A stretch of 64,000 bases of DNA. Source: Trichobilharzia szidati. Its lineage: Eukaryota > Platyhelminthes > Trematoda > Strigeidida > Schistosomatidae. The stretch is taken from positions 13,774,804 to 13,838,803 of the forward strand of contig OX235277.1 of NCBI GenBank assembly GCA_944472155.2, in the 5' to 3' direction. The notes under the pieces were generated by a model. The model was given only the letters and a program-made list of their open reading frames with translations. It did not search any database and was not told where the DNA came from. The translations under genes and the position numbers were made by a program. Shown here piece after piece: positions 1-11,805 of this stretch (position 1 is the stretch's first letter; each line of letters begins with the position of its first letter).

Positions 1-644
1 TGTATAATCTACTTCACTGGCAGCTTATTTCGAATTAGGCACAACATTCGAAAGATGCATTCAAGTTATGGATTGCAAGCTTATTCGAAATTTGGTAGTA
101 AGTGTCGGTCAACTACTGAATATTGTGGTTTGAATGATCCACAAGGCTTTCATATATAAAGCTGCGCACATCTGATAAAACCTGAGGAAAGTCTAGTTGG
201 AAACAGCATTGTTCGATCATATTTCTTTTTTAATTTTAATCATACGAATATTTAGTAATTACATGAAGCACGCAATTTGAGTTCACTTAGCTCTCCTGAT
301 CTGGTTATTTTTGAGCAGCCTCGATGCTCATAATGCAATAATTTCTCTCTTCCGGTGAAGTTGTTCTCTTTTCACTTGATTCCTTTTGTCAAACGACACG
401 TATTGATGAATATCTTAGTGAAAGACTTCAACGAAAATACTACTGTAACTGCCATTTCACGATGCATATTCCTACACACACAAATATCAAGTATTTCACA
501 CTCGTTAGAATTTTGAAATGAAAGCAAAACATAAAAAGCAGAAATTTGTATTTTTACAGATCGGAATGTAAAAAATTACACAACGTAATATGAATCATTT
601 GGAAATTTTGCAGCGTTAAAGCTAATAGTGAGTCAGCATTCACG

Positions 645-727
645 CTAGGGAATGAGTAGAAAGAAACCTAGCAAATAGCCACACAAACTTAGTATGAGAA
701 TTAGTAGTACATACAAAAACAATGGTT
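645..727 (-). CDS. MEG terminal exon, unit A (TM segment)
   Basis: The acceptor is a T-rich tract ending TTTCAG just upstream (728-730 on the plus strand reads CTG). The exon supplies two bases of a Glu codon, then Pro-Leu-Phe and a helix that includes LYVLLILILSLCGYLLGFF, ending Leu-Leu-Ile-Pro and TAG. Units B (19237-19319) and C (38272-38354) have exons of identical length and phase, and a diverged relative lies at 21830-21984. The mostly hydrophobic run fits a single membrane span with almost no cytosolic tail. No obvious polyadenylation hexamer was found just downstream. Confidence 0.6.
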
Positions 728-3700
728 CTGAAATTAAACAAAATTTCCAATATTACAAGTGAATTGTAATGCATATCAGAGCAGTGACAATGAAGGCCTT
801 AGAATATTTCAATGTTTTATGTATTTATCAATATATATATATCAATTTAGGTCAAGTTGAATTTATATCTCATCATATATCATTCAGTAGGACACGTTAA
901 ACAACGAATGCACATTAGGGGTTCATTATAAAACTGATATAAATAGGAAGGTGACATGAGAACACTTGATCCTCTCCAAACTAGGTTTAGGATAAACTAT
1001 CACTCGAAAAATAAATATTTCTGCCTCGATCACTGCTGTGTTTCCACTGTGATCTTGGTCACAGTTATCTGGAGGGTGTTTGCCTAAGCAGTCTATTCGT
1101 AAACAGTAATTTACACCATTGATGTCAGAAAGAAGTAACTACTGCGCCTACTCATTTCAATGTTGCAATTCTTGTAATATAGCACCTCTTCACATAGTTT
1201 TTCCAGTCAGTGGGCATGTGTTGTTGTAAGTCATGTGAAATTTCATTTTCACTTTATTTCGCCACACTGTCTTCTTTCGATCTGTCTCCAAGTGTTTCAC
1301 GTGATTTTGTCGCTTCCTGACTCGAACATACTTCTTTAGCCAGTCACAAATGTTTAGTGTAATACACTTTCATTATTAGATTACACATCGCAAGAAAGCA
1401 CTTTTCACGAAACTTTTCAGTACGATATTTTTGACAAAAGCATTTATTTTGTAAATACAGTTACTTTGAATTGGTGTGAGTGACACTCTGTTACATGCAT
1501 TTACAGAAGCTGGTGACTTCCTGACAACTGAGACTACTTAATGTGGAATGTGGGTTTTGCAACATGTGTGTAATGAAATCAATCAGGAAACTGTGTTTCT
1601 CCAGTACTTTCACAAAATGAAAGAAGACCAACATGACAGTCAACAGTATTCCTTAAGTTTCTCAAATATTGTCACACTATTTAAGCTAGTCATCTCCTGG
1701 AATGGGTGTCTAGAACCAACCAGGTTTTATTGATGTGTGAAAATAATTTATGGCATTCTTTCCTTAAGTCAGCATTAGGTTCATAGAATTTCACTCAAAA
1801 AATAATTCAGGCCTTACCTAATTTTTCTGAAACGAAAATGAAAGCTTTCTCGATTAAAACATTAACCCACGTACACCATCGTTTATTGCGAAAAGAACTT
1901 CTTGTTTCAAATGTTGTTGTAATTCATCAAGTTTGTTTTTCCCTCAGAGGAAAGATACTATAACTTTGATAAGATAAGGAGACAAAACTGAAGGACGTGA
2001 AGAACGTGTATCAACTCTATTTCTCGTTTAAAATTTGTGTACTTTATATGAACGATTATGAAAACCGTCAATTCTCTTTTGCATTAAAGCTTGATTACAC
2101 ACCGTTTATTTTAGTAAATGTATGGAATTTTCAGCATGTGAAAGCGGTAGCCCAAATTTTGAAGGCCAACCATAGATATCAGGTGTGCGTCGACAGGATA
2201 GTGAACCCCGGACCATGTGCATGGATGGCGAGACATAACAATGGAAAATCGTCATTCATCAAATCCTGAAACTAGGCATCCTAATCCATATATCTCATGT
2301 ATGTGTCAACTTGAAAATCAAAGATACACATCCATTTGCCGTCTCAATGAAGATATCAGACTTAAAATTCAAAGTGATCGAATGCTTTCACAGTTGTACA
2401 TATTTACTACATATGCTACGCCTTTTTAAATGTATATTTTTATTCGATGAACAACAAAACTAACTGTTTTAATATTGCTACTCAGAATTCGAGTAAATAA
2501 CACTTACCGGCATTCCTTTCTGCACAGTTGGTCAACAAAGGCATTTGGAAGGATTTTCGAACACAAGTAAGTCAGTTTAACAATTGATTAGATATACATT
2601 ACTTTTTAATATACAACGTCTTCAACGATTTTTCTAATAATTTGTATTGAGTACACAATATGCCGATTCATTTGTGTGTAAAACAAACATTTTCTCAGAG
2701 GTTCAGCGATTATTTAGCTGTACCTCACAAAATGGATGCAAATATCCCTTTCCTGACTGGGCAAACAAAATTATATTTGCCTAACGATGAAAAACAATGT
2801 TTGCATCCGTAATGATATCGAGGTGATAGATCAATATGAAATTTAGTAGGTGGGGAGATGATTAGCAGAGTGGAATGAATATCTCAACATTTTATGAAAA
2901 TTAAACTCAGGGTGGATTTTTTAGGTGGTATACGTTTGCATATTAAAAAAGTTCATGTTAACTAGGGATGTACCAGTCTCTTCAAACTATTTATTTCTTG
3001 AATATTCTCATTTTCCTGATAACTCATTTGAAATGAGTTTTTTTATTTGTGTTAGTTTTTTATGGAACGTGCTTCACGAATCACTATGGGTTTCTTTTGC
3101 AAATATTTTTATACCCAAGCTTCTTTCAAATTTGACCCCTCAGAAGTACTAATCAACCATAGTTCGAACGCCGGAGTAAATTACAAGGCGACCATTCAGC
3201 CTCTGTGACTTGACTCACTGGTCCATAAGTCTTGCCTTCCACCAGTTCGTGACTTTAGAGTGACCGCCATCCGGTGTCTGCGACTAGTGTTTGTCTGTAC
3301 TCCAAGTCGGGTGAATCCCACTGGATGCGACTTCTCACTAGAAGTCAGGGCATCTTCGTCCTCCAGCCACTCACTAGACAGTATTCGATTTAATGGCTGG
3401 TAGTCACGCCAGAATCACAAATTGGCAGAAATTGGTATTAATGGGTCACTGAGTCGAGTTTCATTGTCTGAATGTTCTCTGAAGACTCCTTGCACCTGGA
3501 ATATCCTGGTTTCAAAATACAGTGAGTGCGTGCTATCAATGAGTTACAAATTGAGAAGAAACGTCTATCTAGTACCCCTTGCTTCTCACACTTGATACGG
3601 ATCAAATCTTTACAAGTGAACTCTTGAAATTATACATAGATTGTCAAATTCCAGCTGACATTGATGTTACGTTGGTGTTTTAACAGAAATAACGAAATTA

Positions 3701-6700
3701 ATTTTGAGGTGAATTTAATTTTAATTGAAAATTATTTCAGTGAAATAACATCTTCGGCATGAGTCTACATAATTTCATCCAAAACAATCTACATTACATC
3801 TTGAGCTTATTTGCATGTGCAACTAACTCCAAGTAGTTTATGGACACTTCTCTCGTATTCAGTTTCAATATGCAAAATTTCAAATTACTGCATTCAATAA
3901 ATAACCTCTAAACATTAACCAAACATTCTCACCACCAACTCCTCGTATTTCCGTATATGCTTAAAATTGTTGTATATTGTAAAAATGTTTATTATTACGT
4001 TTAATTATTATTTATTTCATCATTCATTATTTATTTTTATGATTTACTATTACCTTTCAATGTCATATTTGTATGATTCAAATATTTTCAAACCATCAAA
4101 TCTGAATTCGATAGTGGTTAAGATTTTATTTTGATAAATCACACAGTGTAGTACAGTTATATTAACTGATGACGTTTCGAGCACAAACTATTGCTCATAA
4201 TCATATCAAGTTACTCACACAACTGCTTTCCTTCATTTATATACATGTGTGGAATCGACTAGATATTGGTATAAATAGAAATACCCCAACTTATGAATTA
4301 TCAAAACACTTAGCTTTAATACTATGCCCTATCAGAAATAATTCAAACTCTAGATTAACTAATTCATATGAGATGAAAAGTAAACTAAATGACATTCAAC
4401 TAGCGAATGACGAAACAATGGTCAGTTTTGATATAACTAGTCTTTACACTAATATACCAGTCAATATGGCCTTAGAAGCGGTTAAGAGAGAACTAACTTC
4501 TGATTCCGAACTCAGTCATAGGACAAAGCTACCCATTGAAGAAATTATTTTAGGGATTCAGTTATGCCTCACATCTACTATCTTCAAGTTCCAAGGCAAA
4601 ATATATAGACAAACAGAAGGTGTAGCAATGGGATCACCAATATCCCCTATTGTAGCAGACATCTTTATGGACAGCTGGGAAAATAGTGCTCTCAATACAT
4701 TTAATCCTACGCCAAAAACTTGGTGTAGATATGTAGATGACACATTCACAGTGTTAAAAACAGAGCATATTTCTAGCTTCTTAACACATATAAACTCCCA
4801 AGTAGAAGGAATAAAATTTACATTTGAATCAGAAAATGAACAAGGAGAATTAACCATGTTAGATTGTAAGATAAAACGAATAGAAGGAGGCAAACTACAC
4901 ACTAGTGTTTATAGAAAACCAACGCATTCTTATAGATATTTAGACTTTAATTCGTCTCATCCGTTAACTGTTAAGGCAGGCTTGATTAAGTGTCTGACAA
5001 ACTGAGCCATAGCACTAAGTAGCACAAAAGAGGACCTAAATGACGAAATAAAACAGATAGAAGAAGCGTTGGTGTTGAATAACTATCCTTAAAAATCCAT
5101 TAAGAAGATCAGTAAAGGCCAAAAACAAAATAAAAATAATTTTATAACTAGTAGCAATAACATAAATAAGATAGAATATAAGTCTTCTACTGTTATACCA
5201 TATAAGGAGGGGACATCTGAGGCCCTACGTAGGATTCTCAATAAAGCAGGAATTAGGGTGGCATTCAAACCAACAAACTCACTCAGAGACAAACTTTGTA
5301 GGTTAAAAGACCCGTTGGACCCAATTAAACAAAATAATATAATTTACAAAATACCTTGCAATGACTGTGAAGTTAACTACATAGGTCAAACTAGTAGGTC
5401 AGGGATAGTCAGATTGTCAGAACATAAGAATTTAGCTAAGGGAAAAATGATTGACCCTGAAAAGATAAGTAATTTAGAAAAAAGCTCAGCTATTGCACTT
5501 CACGCAATAACAACAAACAAACGTCGTGACGAAAATGAAACGAAAAGGCACCTGCTTATGGGAAGAATGAAGACCTTCCCAAAGCATCAAAGAAGAACAA
5601 CTTGCAACTATATAACAACTACCACACAACCTAGCTTCTCTCCACTTCAAACAAATATTAGACCATGTCATCCCGTAGAGAATAAAATATCCTTGGATGA
5701 AGGAACAAACTCAACCCTGTGAGTTATAATTCTGAAAAAATTTACAAAATTCACTCAGCAGCAAATGATGATGTAACATATTCAAAAGTTTAAATGTACC
5801 TGTATACTGGAAACGTTTGATTTCCACAGAGGCAAATCTACACATATCTCTTACTTCGTAAATGTGTGACTTTAAACTTACTTAGGTCTTTACCTGCAAA
5901 CATTTTGTTTTGTTACAAAGTAAGTATAAATTGCTGATAGATCTCACGTAAATTGAACAAAATGAATGATATTATCACATCAGCCAACATAATGAGATCA
6001 TGACAGGATATTTTAGATTCCTCTCCTTGAATAGAAATGAATAAATGATTTTGAAAGTCTTACAATTTTTGTATAAATTGATTGATAGTAGTCGGTCATT
6101 TAGGCCGAGTTATTCCAAGAATGTGTGTGTAAATAATTCTTTGACAACCATTTTACACTGGAAGAAAAACGTCGATGCAATGCGATTCCTGAACACTCGC
6201 CGAAATGCGAACTCACCTTACCAATATTATTTTTACCAGTATCACCTGAGTTATATCACATTTTCACATAAGTTGTTTTCTGAAATAAATCACTACCTGC
6301 ATATCAATTATGTGATAACGATTGGACAAGTTTGACCCACTATCTGACAGTTGTTAGATCACTGAATTCGATGCTGTAAACTGATGTCCTCATGTGTTAT
6401 TTACTTTATTAGCATCCTAGTGAAGTTATTCGTCCCAGGACAATCACCTAAGGTGCTCATTTTAGACTATGAAAAGAATATTTATCAAAAATGTACTCTG
6501 ATGTGGAACATAGTGGTTCTTAAAATCTTCTCCATGAATGAATGTAAATAATACTCACTTTTCACTATCATCGTAAATAGGTGCACAGTGACTGTTGTTT
6601 TTACTAATATGTGCAAAGTAATTTCAAAGAACGAAGAGTAATTCATGACAGGCAACATTTTCCTTTTAGAATTAGAGGTGAATACGGAATCTGAAGAGAT

Positions 6701-8692
6701 TTGACAGTCATGGTAAATAGAATTTTTTGGCTTTGATTTAAAGTCCATTCAACAAAAAGATGTGACCTGCAATGCCATACTCATAGAGCTTCCATATTTG
6801 TGGATTTCAGAGTCCGTATTCACGACCTTCCTTCGTAACAGTCACGTTTACTTTAAACTAATTGCATAAACAGAATAAACTAAAAATTTAAAAACTATCT
6901 CAAATGTGTCTTGCTGAATTTAATACTTTCTTTGTGAAGGATGTTCAGTTTAAAAAGTAATGGCCGTGTCATCACCTTAGGAGGATTAGGAATGTCAGAA
7001 ATAATTACAGTGATATAGTACTGATTATAAAAATAATTAGAGGAATTCGGAATATTCAAGTCTTGCAGATATATCTCGTGATTTCATCAGCTACTACTCG
7101 TCAAACGTTTATATCAGTTTCTTATTCATCAAACAAATACTATCATTGGCTGTGACATTAAATTCGAACAATCCACTGAACACAAGTATTTTTGTAGGAA
7201 TAGACATTCGATTCACAAACAGAAACAGTTGTTTTGTAGACGCTTGCTTAGTAATAACATTCAATCCGAGAATGGAATTGAAACATGCGATAGTTCAAAA
7301 CATATTTATGATAGGGTTTATTTGAGTATTCCAATGTCTTGATCAGGTAACTGACATACATCCTGTGATATGGGAAGGCCGCAAAATTCATATCACAAGA
7401 AATCATCCTGAAACTCTTATGCTACGAAGGATAATCTTCAAGTGAGTGACGGAAAAATGCAATCAAACAGTCAATGAAATATGAAGAAACAACCGATTCC
7501 TATCAACATCAAATCTCAGCAACCTGAATGAAACTTACATTGATCTAAATAGAAAGAGAATGAAAAACGAGAAGCTATAGAATTTCTTAACTGGAGTTAA
7601 AATTTCGCTAATCCGACTTAGTGTTTTACTACATCCTCCACAAAAGAAGGTAAGTGACAGAAAGATTTATCTCATAAATATGTTAACATAATGTCGTCTT
7701 CAGCTTACATTTCAGGTTGAATTCAGATATGTGCAACACTTGACGCACATTAGGTGAAAACCTGTAAAGTTAGATTCCTCAGAAACCAAGAACTGCTAAA
7801 AATATGTTTCTAAGGTTTTCTGCCAGTCACCACATGCGCTATCTCATAATATTCTGTCAAATGTAGATATTAAATTAATTATTTGATTTTCAGTAGCTTG
7901 TTTTTTCTGTGAAGAAACAGTTATTGGAAGTATATCGAATCTTCATCATTAGATCTTCGTTAGTCATCAAATATCTAAGAAAACGAACTGCTTCCTAATA
8001 CAACTGAAAGTTTCCACTGGTATTCTAGACAAGATAGATATTAACAGAAATAAACACTTAGTTTCTCCTAGGTGTTCACTATTGTAACACAAGTAGGAGG
8101 CATTCATACCTACCTTAAGGATCTTCTGATTATTTCTGCTTGTTTCATTTTCTGGTGAACGACATGATCATAACCATGACAGATTCCATTTTTGTGCGAA
8201 AAACTAAATGTGCACATACAAACGAAATAACCTATACATATTTACATTTGTACATCTTAGGAAATGTATTTGCCAGCGAAAATAGACTCTTTCCTGAATT
8301 GTGATGTTGATTACTAATTAACTTATTGCTTCATTTACCGAAATCCCCTAGCTCATTGATCATCATGTTCTTATTTTATAATTTTCATGAATTACAATTT
8401 CAATGAAACTTACAAAAACCTGTTATATACAAGGAGAATAAGAGTTGCAGAAATCGCTGAGAAAAAACTGCATCCTAAAAGTTGAAATACTGCAAGAATC
8501 AAGATGGGCCATCTGGTTCATTTGTGGCTCTTAATTTCTAATACGAGCACTTATGTTTATGCGTGATCAAATGATTTAATATTACACTGTTTTCACATTA
8601 TCACAAATGAAAGGCATAAGGAACTCACCCGCATTAGCCATTTTAGAAATCAATGCAATGTTCAGTAAAAACAAAAGACAATGAATGCGCAT
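645..8692 (-). CDS. Micro-exon gene (MEG), unit A: signal peptide, micro-exons, C-terminal TM
   Basis: The proposed exons are 8629-8692 (64 nt, Met-Arg-Ile-His-Cys-Leu-Leu..., hydrophobic, ending near Ala-Asn-Ala|Gly), 8414-8419 (GTTTTT), 7539-7544 (ATCAAT), 6559-6564 (TGAAAA), 6222-6245 (24 nt), 5882-5893 (GTAAAGACCTAA), 2508-2519 (AAAGGAATGCCG), 1818-1826 (AAAAATTAG) and 645-727 (83 nt, stop TAG). Every internal exon has AG/GT borders, is a multiple of 3 and is phase 1, so exons can be skipped without frameshift; this is the hallmark of schistosome MEGs. Joined, they read open for about 73 residues. After the signal peptide come Gly-Phe-Tyr-Gln-Leu-Lys and a hydrophilic linker, then Glu-Lys-Leu-Glu-Pro and a TM helix. 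Two further candidates, 8338-8346 and 8114-8122, are optional; the second contains an in-frame TAA. A PLE sits in the intron at 4.1-5.7 kb. By analogy with MEGs the product is a small secreted or membrane protein of the worm surface or oesophageal gland. The MEG subfamily was not assigned. The 24-nt exon is the least certain. Confidence 0.6.
2067..2238 (-). mobile_element. tRNA-like SINE, A-specific insertion
   Basis: This segment of about 170 bases is absent from the matching places in B (about 20,670) and C (about 39,700). It resembles the better preserved SINE at 45,886-46,052: the phrases TATGGAATTTTCAGCATG and GAACCCCGGAC occur in both. The B-box-like part (about 2,200-2,215) is damaged. 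It sits in the intron between the MEG micro-exons at 1,818 and 2,508. Confidence 0.65.
3250..3595 (+). mobile_element. Decayed Sm-alpha-like SINE pair, unit A
   Basis: Two degraded SINE-like stretches lie here. The second, from about 3,440, parallels the better copy at 58,520-58,700: a GGGTC...CTGAATG A-box region, a CCTGGTTTC B-box relic, GTGCG, then a hammerhead-like tail ending GAAGAAACGTC. Many substitutions have removed the pol III boxes. Unit C has the equivalent at 40,735-41,075. It probably predates the A/C split and is not active. Confidence 0.5.
4112..5722 (+). mobile_element. Penelope-like element 1, internally deleted, in unit A
   Basis: This element interrupts A at the point where C continues without it (41,590-41,640). 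The 5' end carries a terminal sequence (CACACAGTGTAGTACAG, then ATGACGTTTCGAGC) that recurs at about 22,300 and at about 46,690-46,715 in reverse. It is followed directly by reverse transcriptase (RT) coding sequence that starts just before motif A, so the N-terminal RT half is missing. RT and GIY-YIG domains in one frame define PLEs. The 3' boundary is uncertain and may lie a little beyond 5,722. Confidence 0.8.
4169..5722 (+). pseudogene. PLE reverse transcriptase/GIY-YIG endonuclease, broken
   Basis: One frame runs through the segment. The RT part has Pro-Thr-Tyr-Glu-Leu-Ser-Lys, motif A Ser-Phe-Asp-Ile-Thr-Ser-Leu-Tyr-Thr-Asn-Ile-Pro, the Gly-Val-Ala-Met-Gly-Ser-Pro motif B and the catalytic Tyr-Val-Asp-Asp (about 4,729-4,740). 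The thumb has the Val-Tyr-Arg-Lys-Pro-Thr signature. Two in-frame stops follow, TGA at 5003-5005 and TAA near 5,091. Then the same frame gives a GIY-YIG domain: Ile-Pro-Cys-Asn-Asp-Cys, Asn-Tyr-Ile-Gly-Gln-Thr and Leu-Ser-Glu-His-Lys. The first ~25 residues of the ORF come from terminal-repeat sequence and are not RT. The copy is non-autonomous because of the stops and missing N terminus. Confidence 0.85.
5882..5893 (-). CDS. MEG micro-exon (12 nt), unit A
   Basis: On the minus strand GTTTGCAG precedes GTAAAGACCTAA, which is followed by GTAAGTTT. Both splice sites are strong. In phase 1 it reads Gly-Lys-Asp-Leu when joined to the 24-nt exon at 6,222 and to AAAGGAATGCCG at 2,508. Its surroundings resemble those of the C micro-exon at 43,482, which has the same TTTGCAG acceptor. 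It lies only about 170 bases from the PLE edge. Confidence 0.55.
   Translation of the reverse strand, partial: VKT
5900..8100. other. MEG intron sequence, unit A
   Basis: Apart from the micro-exons at 6222-6245, 6559-6564 and 7539-7544, no coding or repeat signal was recognised. Short ORFs here (for example on the minus strand at 6,485-6,748) have no conserved counterpart. From 7,360 upward it recurs inverted in arm D. Confidence 0.5.
8629..8692 (-). CDS. MEG exon 1 (signal peptide), unit A
   Basis: The ATG at 8692-8690 opens 21 codons plus one base, giving a short basic N end, a Leu/Ile-rich core and a small-residue Ala-Asn-Ala|Gly end typical of a signal-peptidase site. The donor is G|GTGAGT. 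The D exon (62396-62459) and the C exon (49455-49518) are also exactly 64 nt and share a Leu-Asn-Ile-(Ala/Val)-(Leu/Phe)-Ile core. This ATG was chosen because all three copies keep it and it lies about 43 nt below a TATA box. Confidence 0.75.
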
Positions 8693-8734
8693 TTGTGTGT
8701 AGTTGTTCACTCAACAGTCAAGGGTATACGCTGA

Positions 8735-8742
8735 CTTATATA
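8735..8742 (-). promoter_or_regulatory. TATA box of the unit A MEG
   Basis: The minus strand reads TATATAAG, inside GAGTATATAAGTCAG. The last base is 43 nt from the A of the start codon; the C copy has the same spacing. A start site about 25-30 nt below would leave a 5' leader of about 15 nt. Confidence 0.55.
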
Positions 8743-8744
8743 CT

Positions 8745-9180
8745 CGAATATCCGAAACCTAGACAAATCGATCGCTATTTTCTAACAGTGAAACCATATC
8801 TTAAGTTAAACTAGTAATCCATGAATGCAGACAGCCACAGAAATAACGACGCTTGCATGTATAAGACAAACTAGATTGTGGCTTAACTGATGATGTCATG
8901 TATACGGCTGTTTGTCTGGGCGCTAAATGTGCTTGTTTTTTGAAGAAATCAAAAATAATCAACAGTCAATAGAAGATTTTGAGAAGTCGAATGTTAACTG
9001 AATTACAGCTATTGGGCAATAATCTTGTGAACGACTCCGATAATATGTCCTGTAATGCTTTTGTTGATACAATTCTTATCACTTTGAATAAACTAACGAC
9101 AAACTTCACCTTTAGTGCTGATAAAACCATGACAAACGCAGAATGACTGAAAATATCTGGTATTTTCATTTGTCATATGT
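8745..9180 (-). promoter_or_regulatory. MEG upstream region shared with C and D
   Basis: Words such as GCAGACAGCCACA are shared with the C locus upstream region (49,650-49,670). The whole stretch recurs inverted in D (about 61,740-62,340). A conserved block upstream of a diverged gene pair is consistent with a promoter. No specific factor site was recognised. A short minus-strand ORF here (8,966-9,169) keeps some similarity in D but is not convincing as a gene. Confidence 0.35.
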
Positions 9181-10500
9181 TGATCACTCATGTTTGCGAT
9201 TCCACTAAAATCAAAAAAAGTTGTGCGTTGAAACATTTATTAGTGCTTCGATGAATGTTGAGCCACTGACTGGTTATTTCAGCAATCATCTACATTAAAC
9301 GAAGTCAAAATTACAGACTGAGCTGAATAACGATTGTTTCGTTACTTATTTGTATTAATTAAATTTACTAATATTCGGACTGAACACATTCGTTTGATTC
9401 ATTCATACATCGGACGATTTGAGAACCATGTAGCATATTTGCAAGATTCTGATGTTCATGACACTTTTCGGCATTTTACTTATTCCAGTGTAGCTATCAA
9501 ACATCACAGTCTCATTAGTGCGTACATATGCACACCTGCTTATTATTCATAGTTATTTGCTCAATTACCTACACCATGAATATATTCATGAGTTGTTTCA
9601 ACATGTCTTCCAGTCAACTAGTCATTATTTTATTATTCACAAATATTCCTCTAAATGTCCCCTGTGATGACAATTCCAAACGGTTAAATTGTATGTGATA
9701 TAATCTGCTAAATTCACTTTTCAGTAATCTTTATTAGGAAATCCTCATACTTTTTGGGAATTTTCAAATCGAACTTGTCGAAATTTGGTGAATTTAACAA
9801 TGATTTTCAGCATAACGGTTGTCAAGGAACTTAACCCTAAGTTCGTATTATTTCAGAAGATATTCGAATCGACAATTATACTGAGGACAATATCGACTTC
9901 CACTTCAAAACACATGGAATGACAAGAAATGGCATTCCCCGACAGTTAAAATCAATAATCTGTACAAAGACTATAAACAAATGTTTTACAAGGAACGTAC
10001 TGTACTCTTATTCGTATTCTTTTGTCTACTTCTATTTTGTACACGACTGAATCATTCACGCCTTCGAATTGACCACCAATGACTACCAAGGCCAATGTTA
10101 AAACGTTCAATGTTCACAATCATTGACAACAATTACATCTTTAATCGAACGAAGCTTAACTACACAAACTAATTCTCAGAGATTTAAAAATGAGAACAAT
10201 CAATCTAGTCATAATGTCCTTTACAATGATAAAAAAATCAGGTTTAATGTATTTTATTGGAAACAGAACATTTGCAGCATATAAAGGTTAATAAAATAAA
10301 TGCCTCAACCTACATTCGGTCACCATTGTTTGAAGACGAACTTCGTTCCAGAAACCTGATCGAAAATTAACCTGTCAACTAAATTTGCATTCGATGTGTA
10401 AAAATTAGAGACCAACGAAAATAAAATGGAAAATAATGAAATGAGGAATGCGAGGAAGAACACCTGAGATGACTTTGACAATTGTAGGTGTAGGATTATG
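9180..10500. other. No gene recognised
   Basis: Unique to A and arm D. Short ORFs only, none conserved as protein between the two copies. No pol III boxes or terminal repeats were seen. Confidence 0.4.
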
Positions 10501-10559
10501 TAATCAATAAACTGTTTTCTTTAAAACAAATGAGAAGATAGCATTTTACAGACGGCTTT

Positions 10560-11805
10560 CGCGTCACTATATTCCAGTGTGGACGCTGACAGTTTTGTAG
10601 ACAGATAATCTTGAAAATAGTCTTCATGTCAATTTTGTAATTTCTATCCATGCGATTTAATAGCTAAAGCCATTTTCAACAGTGTGTCACCGCTGTTAAT
10701 CAACGTTTCACATTCTTCTATCCTCCTTATATGTGTATATCCATAAATATTATTTCCCATTCCATAACCAACCTGTTATGAAAACATGAGGACACATGAT
10801 GTTGTGTGCCCGTGAATTTCAACTAGCTTCAATTTGTACACCAGACAGCTGAACTACAATTTTAATTAATTCATCTGTTCCACAATGTACAGACTTTTCA
10901 CACATGTTATTCATCTTCGAGCAATTAACTTGCAAGCAAATAGGCGAAAGTGTTAGGGCAATCAGTAACAAGTAAATACTGGTTTCTGTGTGATGCAGCA
11001 GTCACTCTTGTTTTGAAATTAATCACTTTAAGATGCAGAAATTATCTAAAAGCTCTAGAAGTCGAGGTTTACAGGTGGTTTGAATTAAATTGAACAAGTA
11101 ATATGGATATGAAATAAACCAACATGATGGTCACTTGACTGGAAAAAAATATCACAGCTTCTATTAGCACTGAACGTCACGCTTTAACAAGTCACTCCTC
11201 ACAATTACCCGTAATCTCCAATGATCAGTCGTATTTTTAAAATTGGAATCAGCTAAAAGTGATACTGAACTTGTTACATTGGATGGATCTTCAGTCAACC
11301 GTGTGATTATTAGGTGTGCATCTTAAAATGACAGAATGATTTATAATGAACTGAACTGCATCTCTACTATCCAGTGATCGGATATGGCAGTCCATGTAAG
11401 GTTGACTGATATAGCCAGGTACTTCATCCCATATTTTTGCATGATCAAGCCTTGTATAAGTTTTGAATAATCTCCGAACAAATGAGCAGCTCAAGTTTAC
11501 CACAATGTATTAATTATTACACGCAGCTTACCAATTAGGGCTGGCATACGAAGCATAAATGCTGCAACAATCGATGAGATGGATTCAGTGATATGTCTTT
11601 CGTTCACTGTCCATTCAATAACTGAATAAAGAATTTCTGAGGGACGTTCGGAATATTGACCACACTGTGTAATATCAGCCGACGACTTTTATCTTTGAAA
11701 ACATATTTATGAACATGATTGTACTGAATTTAATGTTTTGTTTCCATAGATGCACATATGTGTTGTTCAATGCTGTCTAGATCAACTTGTCGAAATCTCA
11801 ATAAA
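10560..11805 (-). pseudogene. Decayed multi-exon host gene, possibly MED12-like, unit A
   Basis: Several exon-like blocks follow in order on the minus strand. The block at about 11,532-11,803 contains Phe-Arg-Gln-Val-Asp and, further on, Val-Ile-Glu-Trp-Thr-Val-Asn-Glu-Arg-His-Ile-Thr. The next, about 11,291-11,515, has Asn-Leu-Ser-Cys-Ser-Phe-Val-Arg-Arg-Leu-Phe and Ser-Leu-Asp-Ser-Arg-Asp-Ala-Val. A block at about 10,783-10,965 includes Lys-Met-Asn-Asn-Met-Cys-Glu-Lys. A last one, about 10,560-10,780, has Gly-Tyr-Thr-His-Ile-Arg-Arg. The same blocks occur in B and D. In A the first block has a TAA and a frame change, and the acceptor before the second reads GG instead of AG. The order of an Ile-Glu-Trp-Thr-Val block, an Ile-Gln-Leu-Phe-Gly-Val block (clearest in B) and a following Glu-Asp-Tyr-Phe block resembles the order in Mediator subunit 12. 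That is a weak inference from memory. Confidence 0.45.

Noticed and set aside
4558..4902. Minus-strand ORF of 114 codons
   Set aside because: It lies wholly opposite the RT coding frame of PLE 1, which has all the expected motifs.
7595..7640. A counterpart of the 30-nt D exon
   Set aside because: Acceptor (ACAC) and donor (TTAAG) are both unusable in A.
8966..9169. Minus-strand ORF of 67 codons upstream of the A MEG
   Set aside because: The D counterpart has frame changes; the region is better explained as upstream sequence of the MEG.
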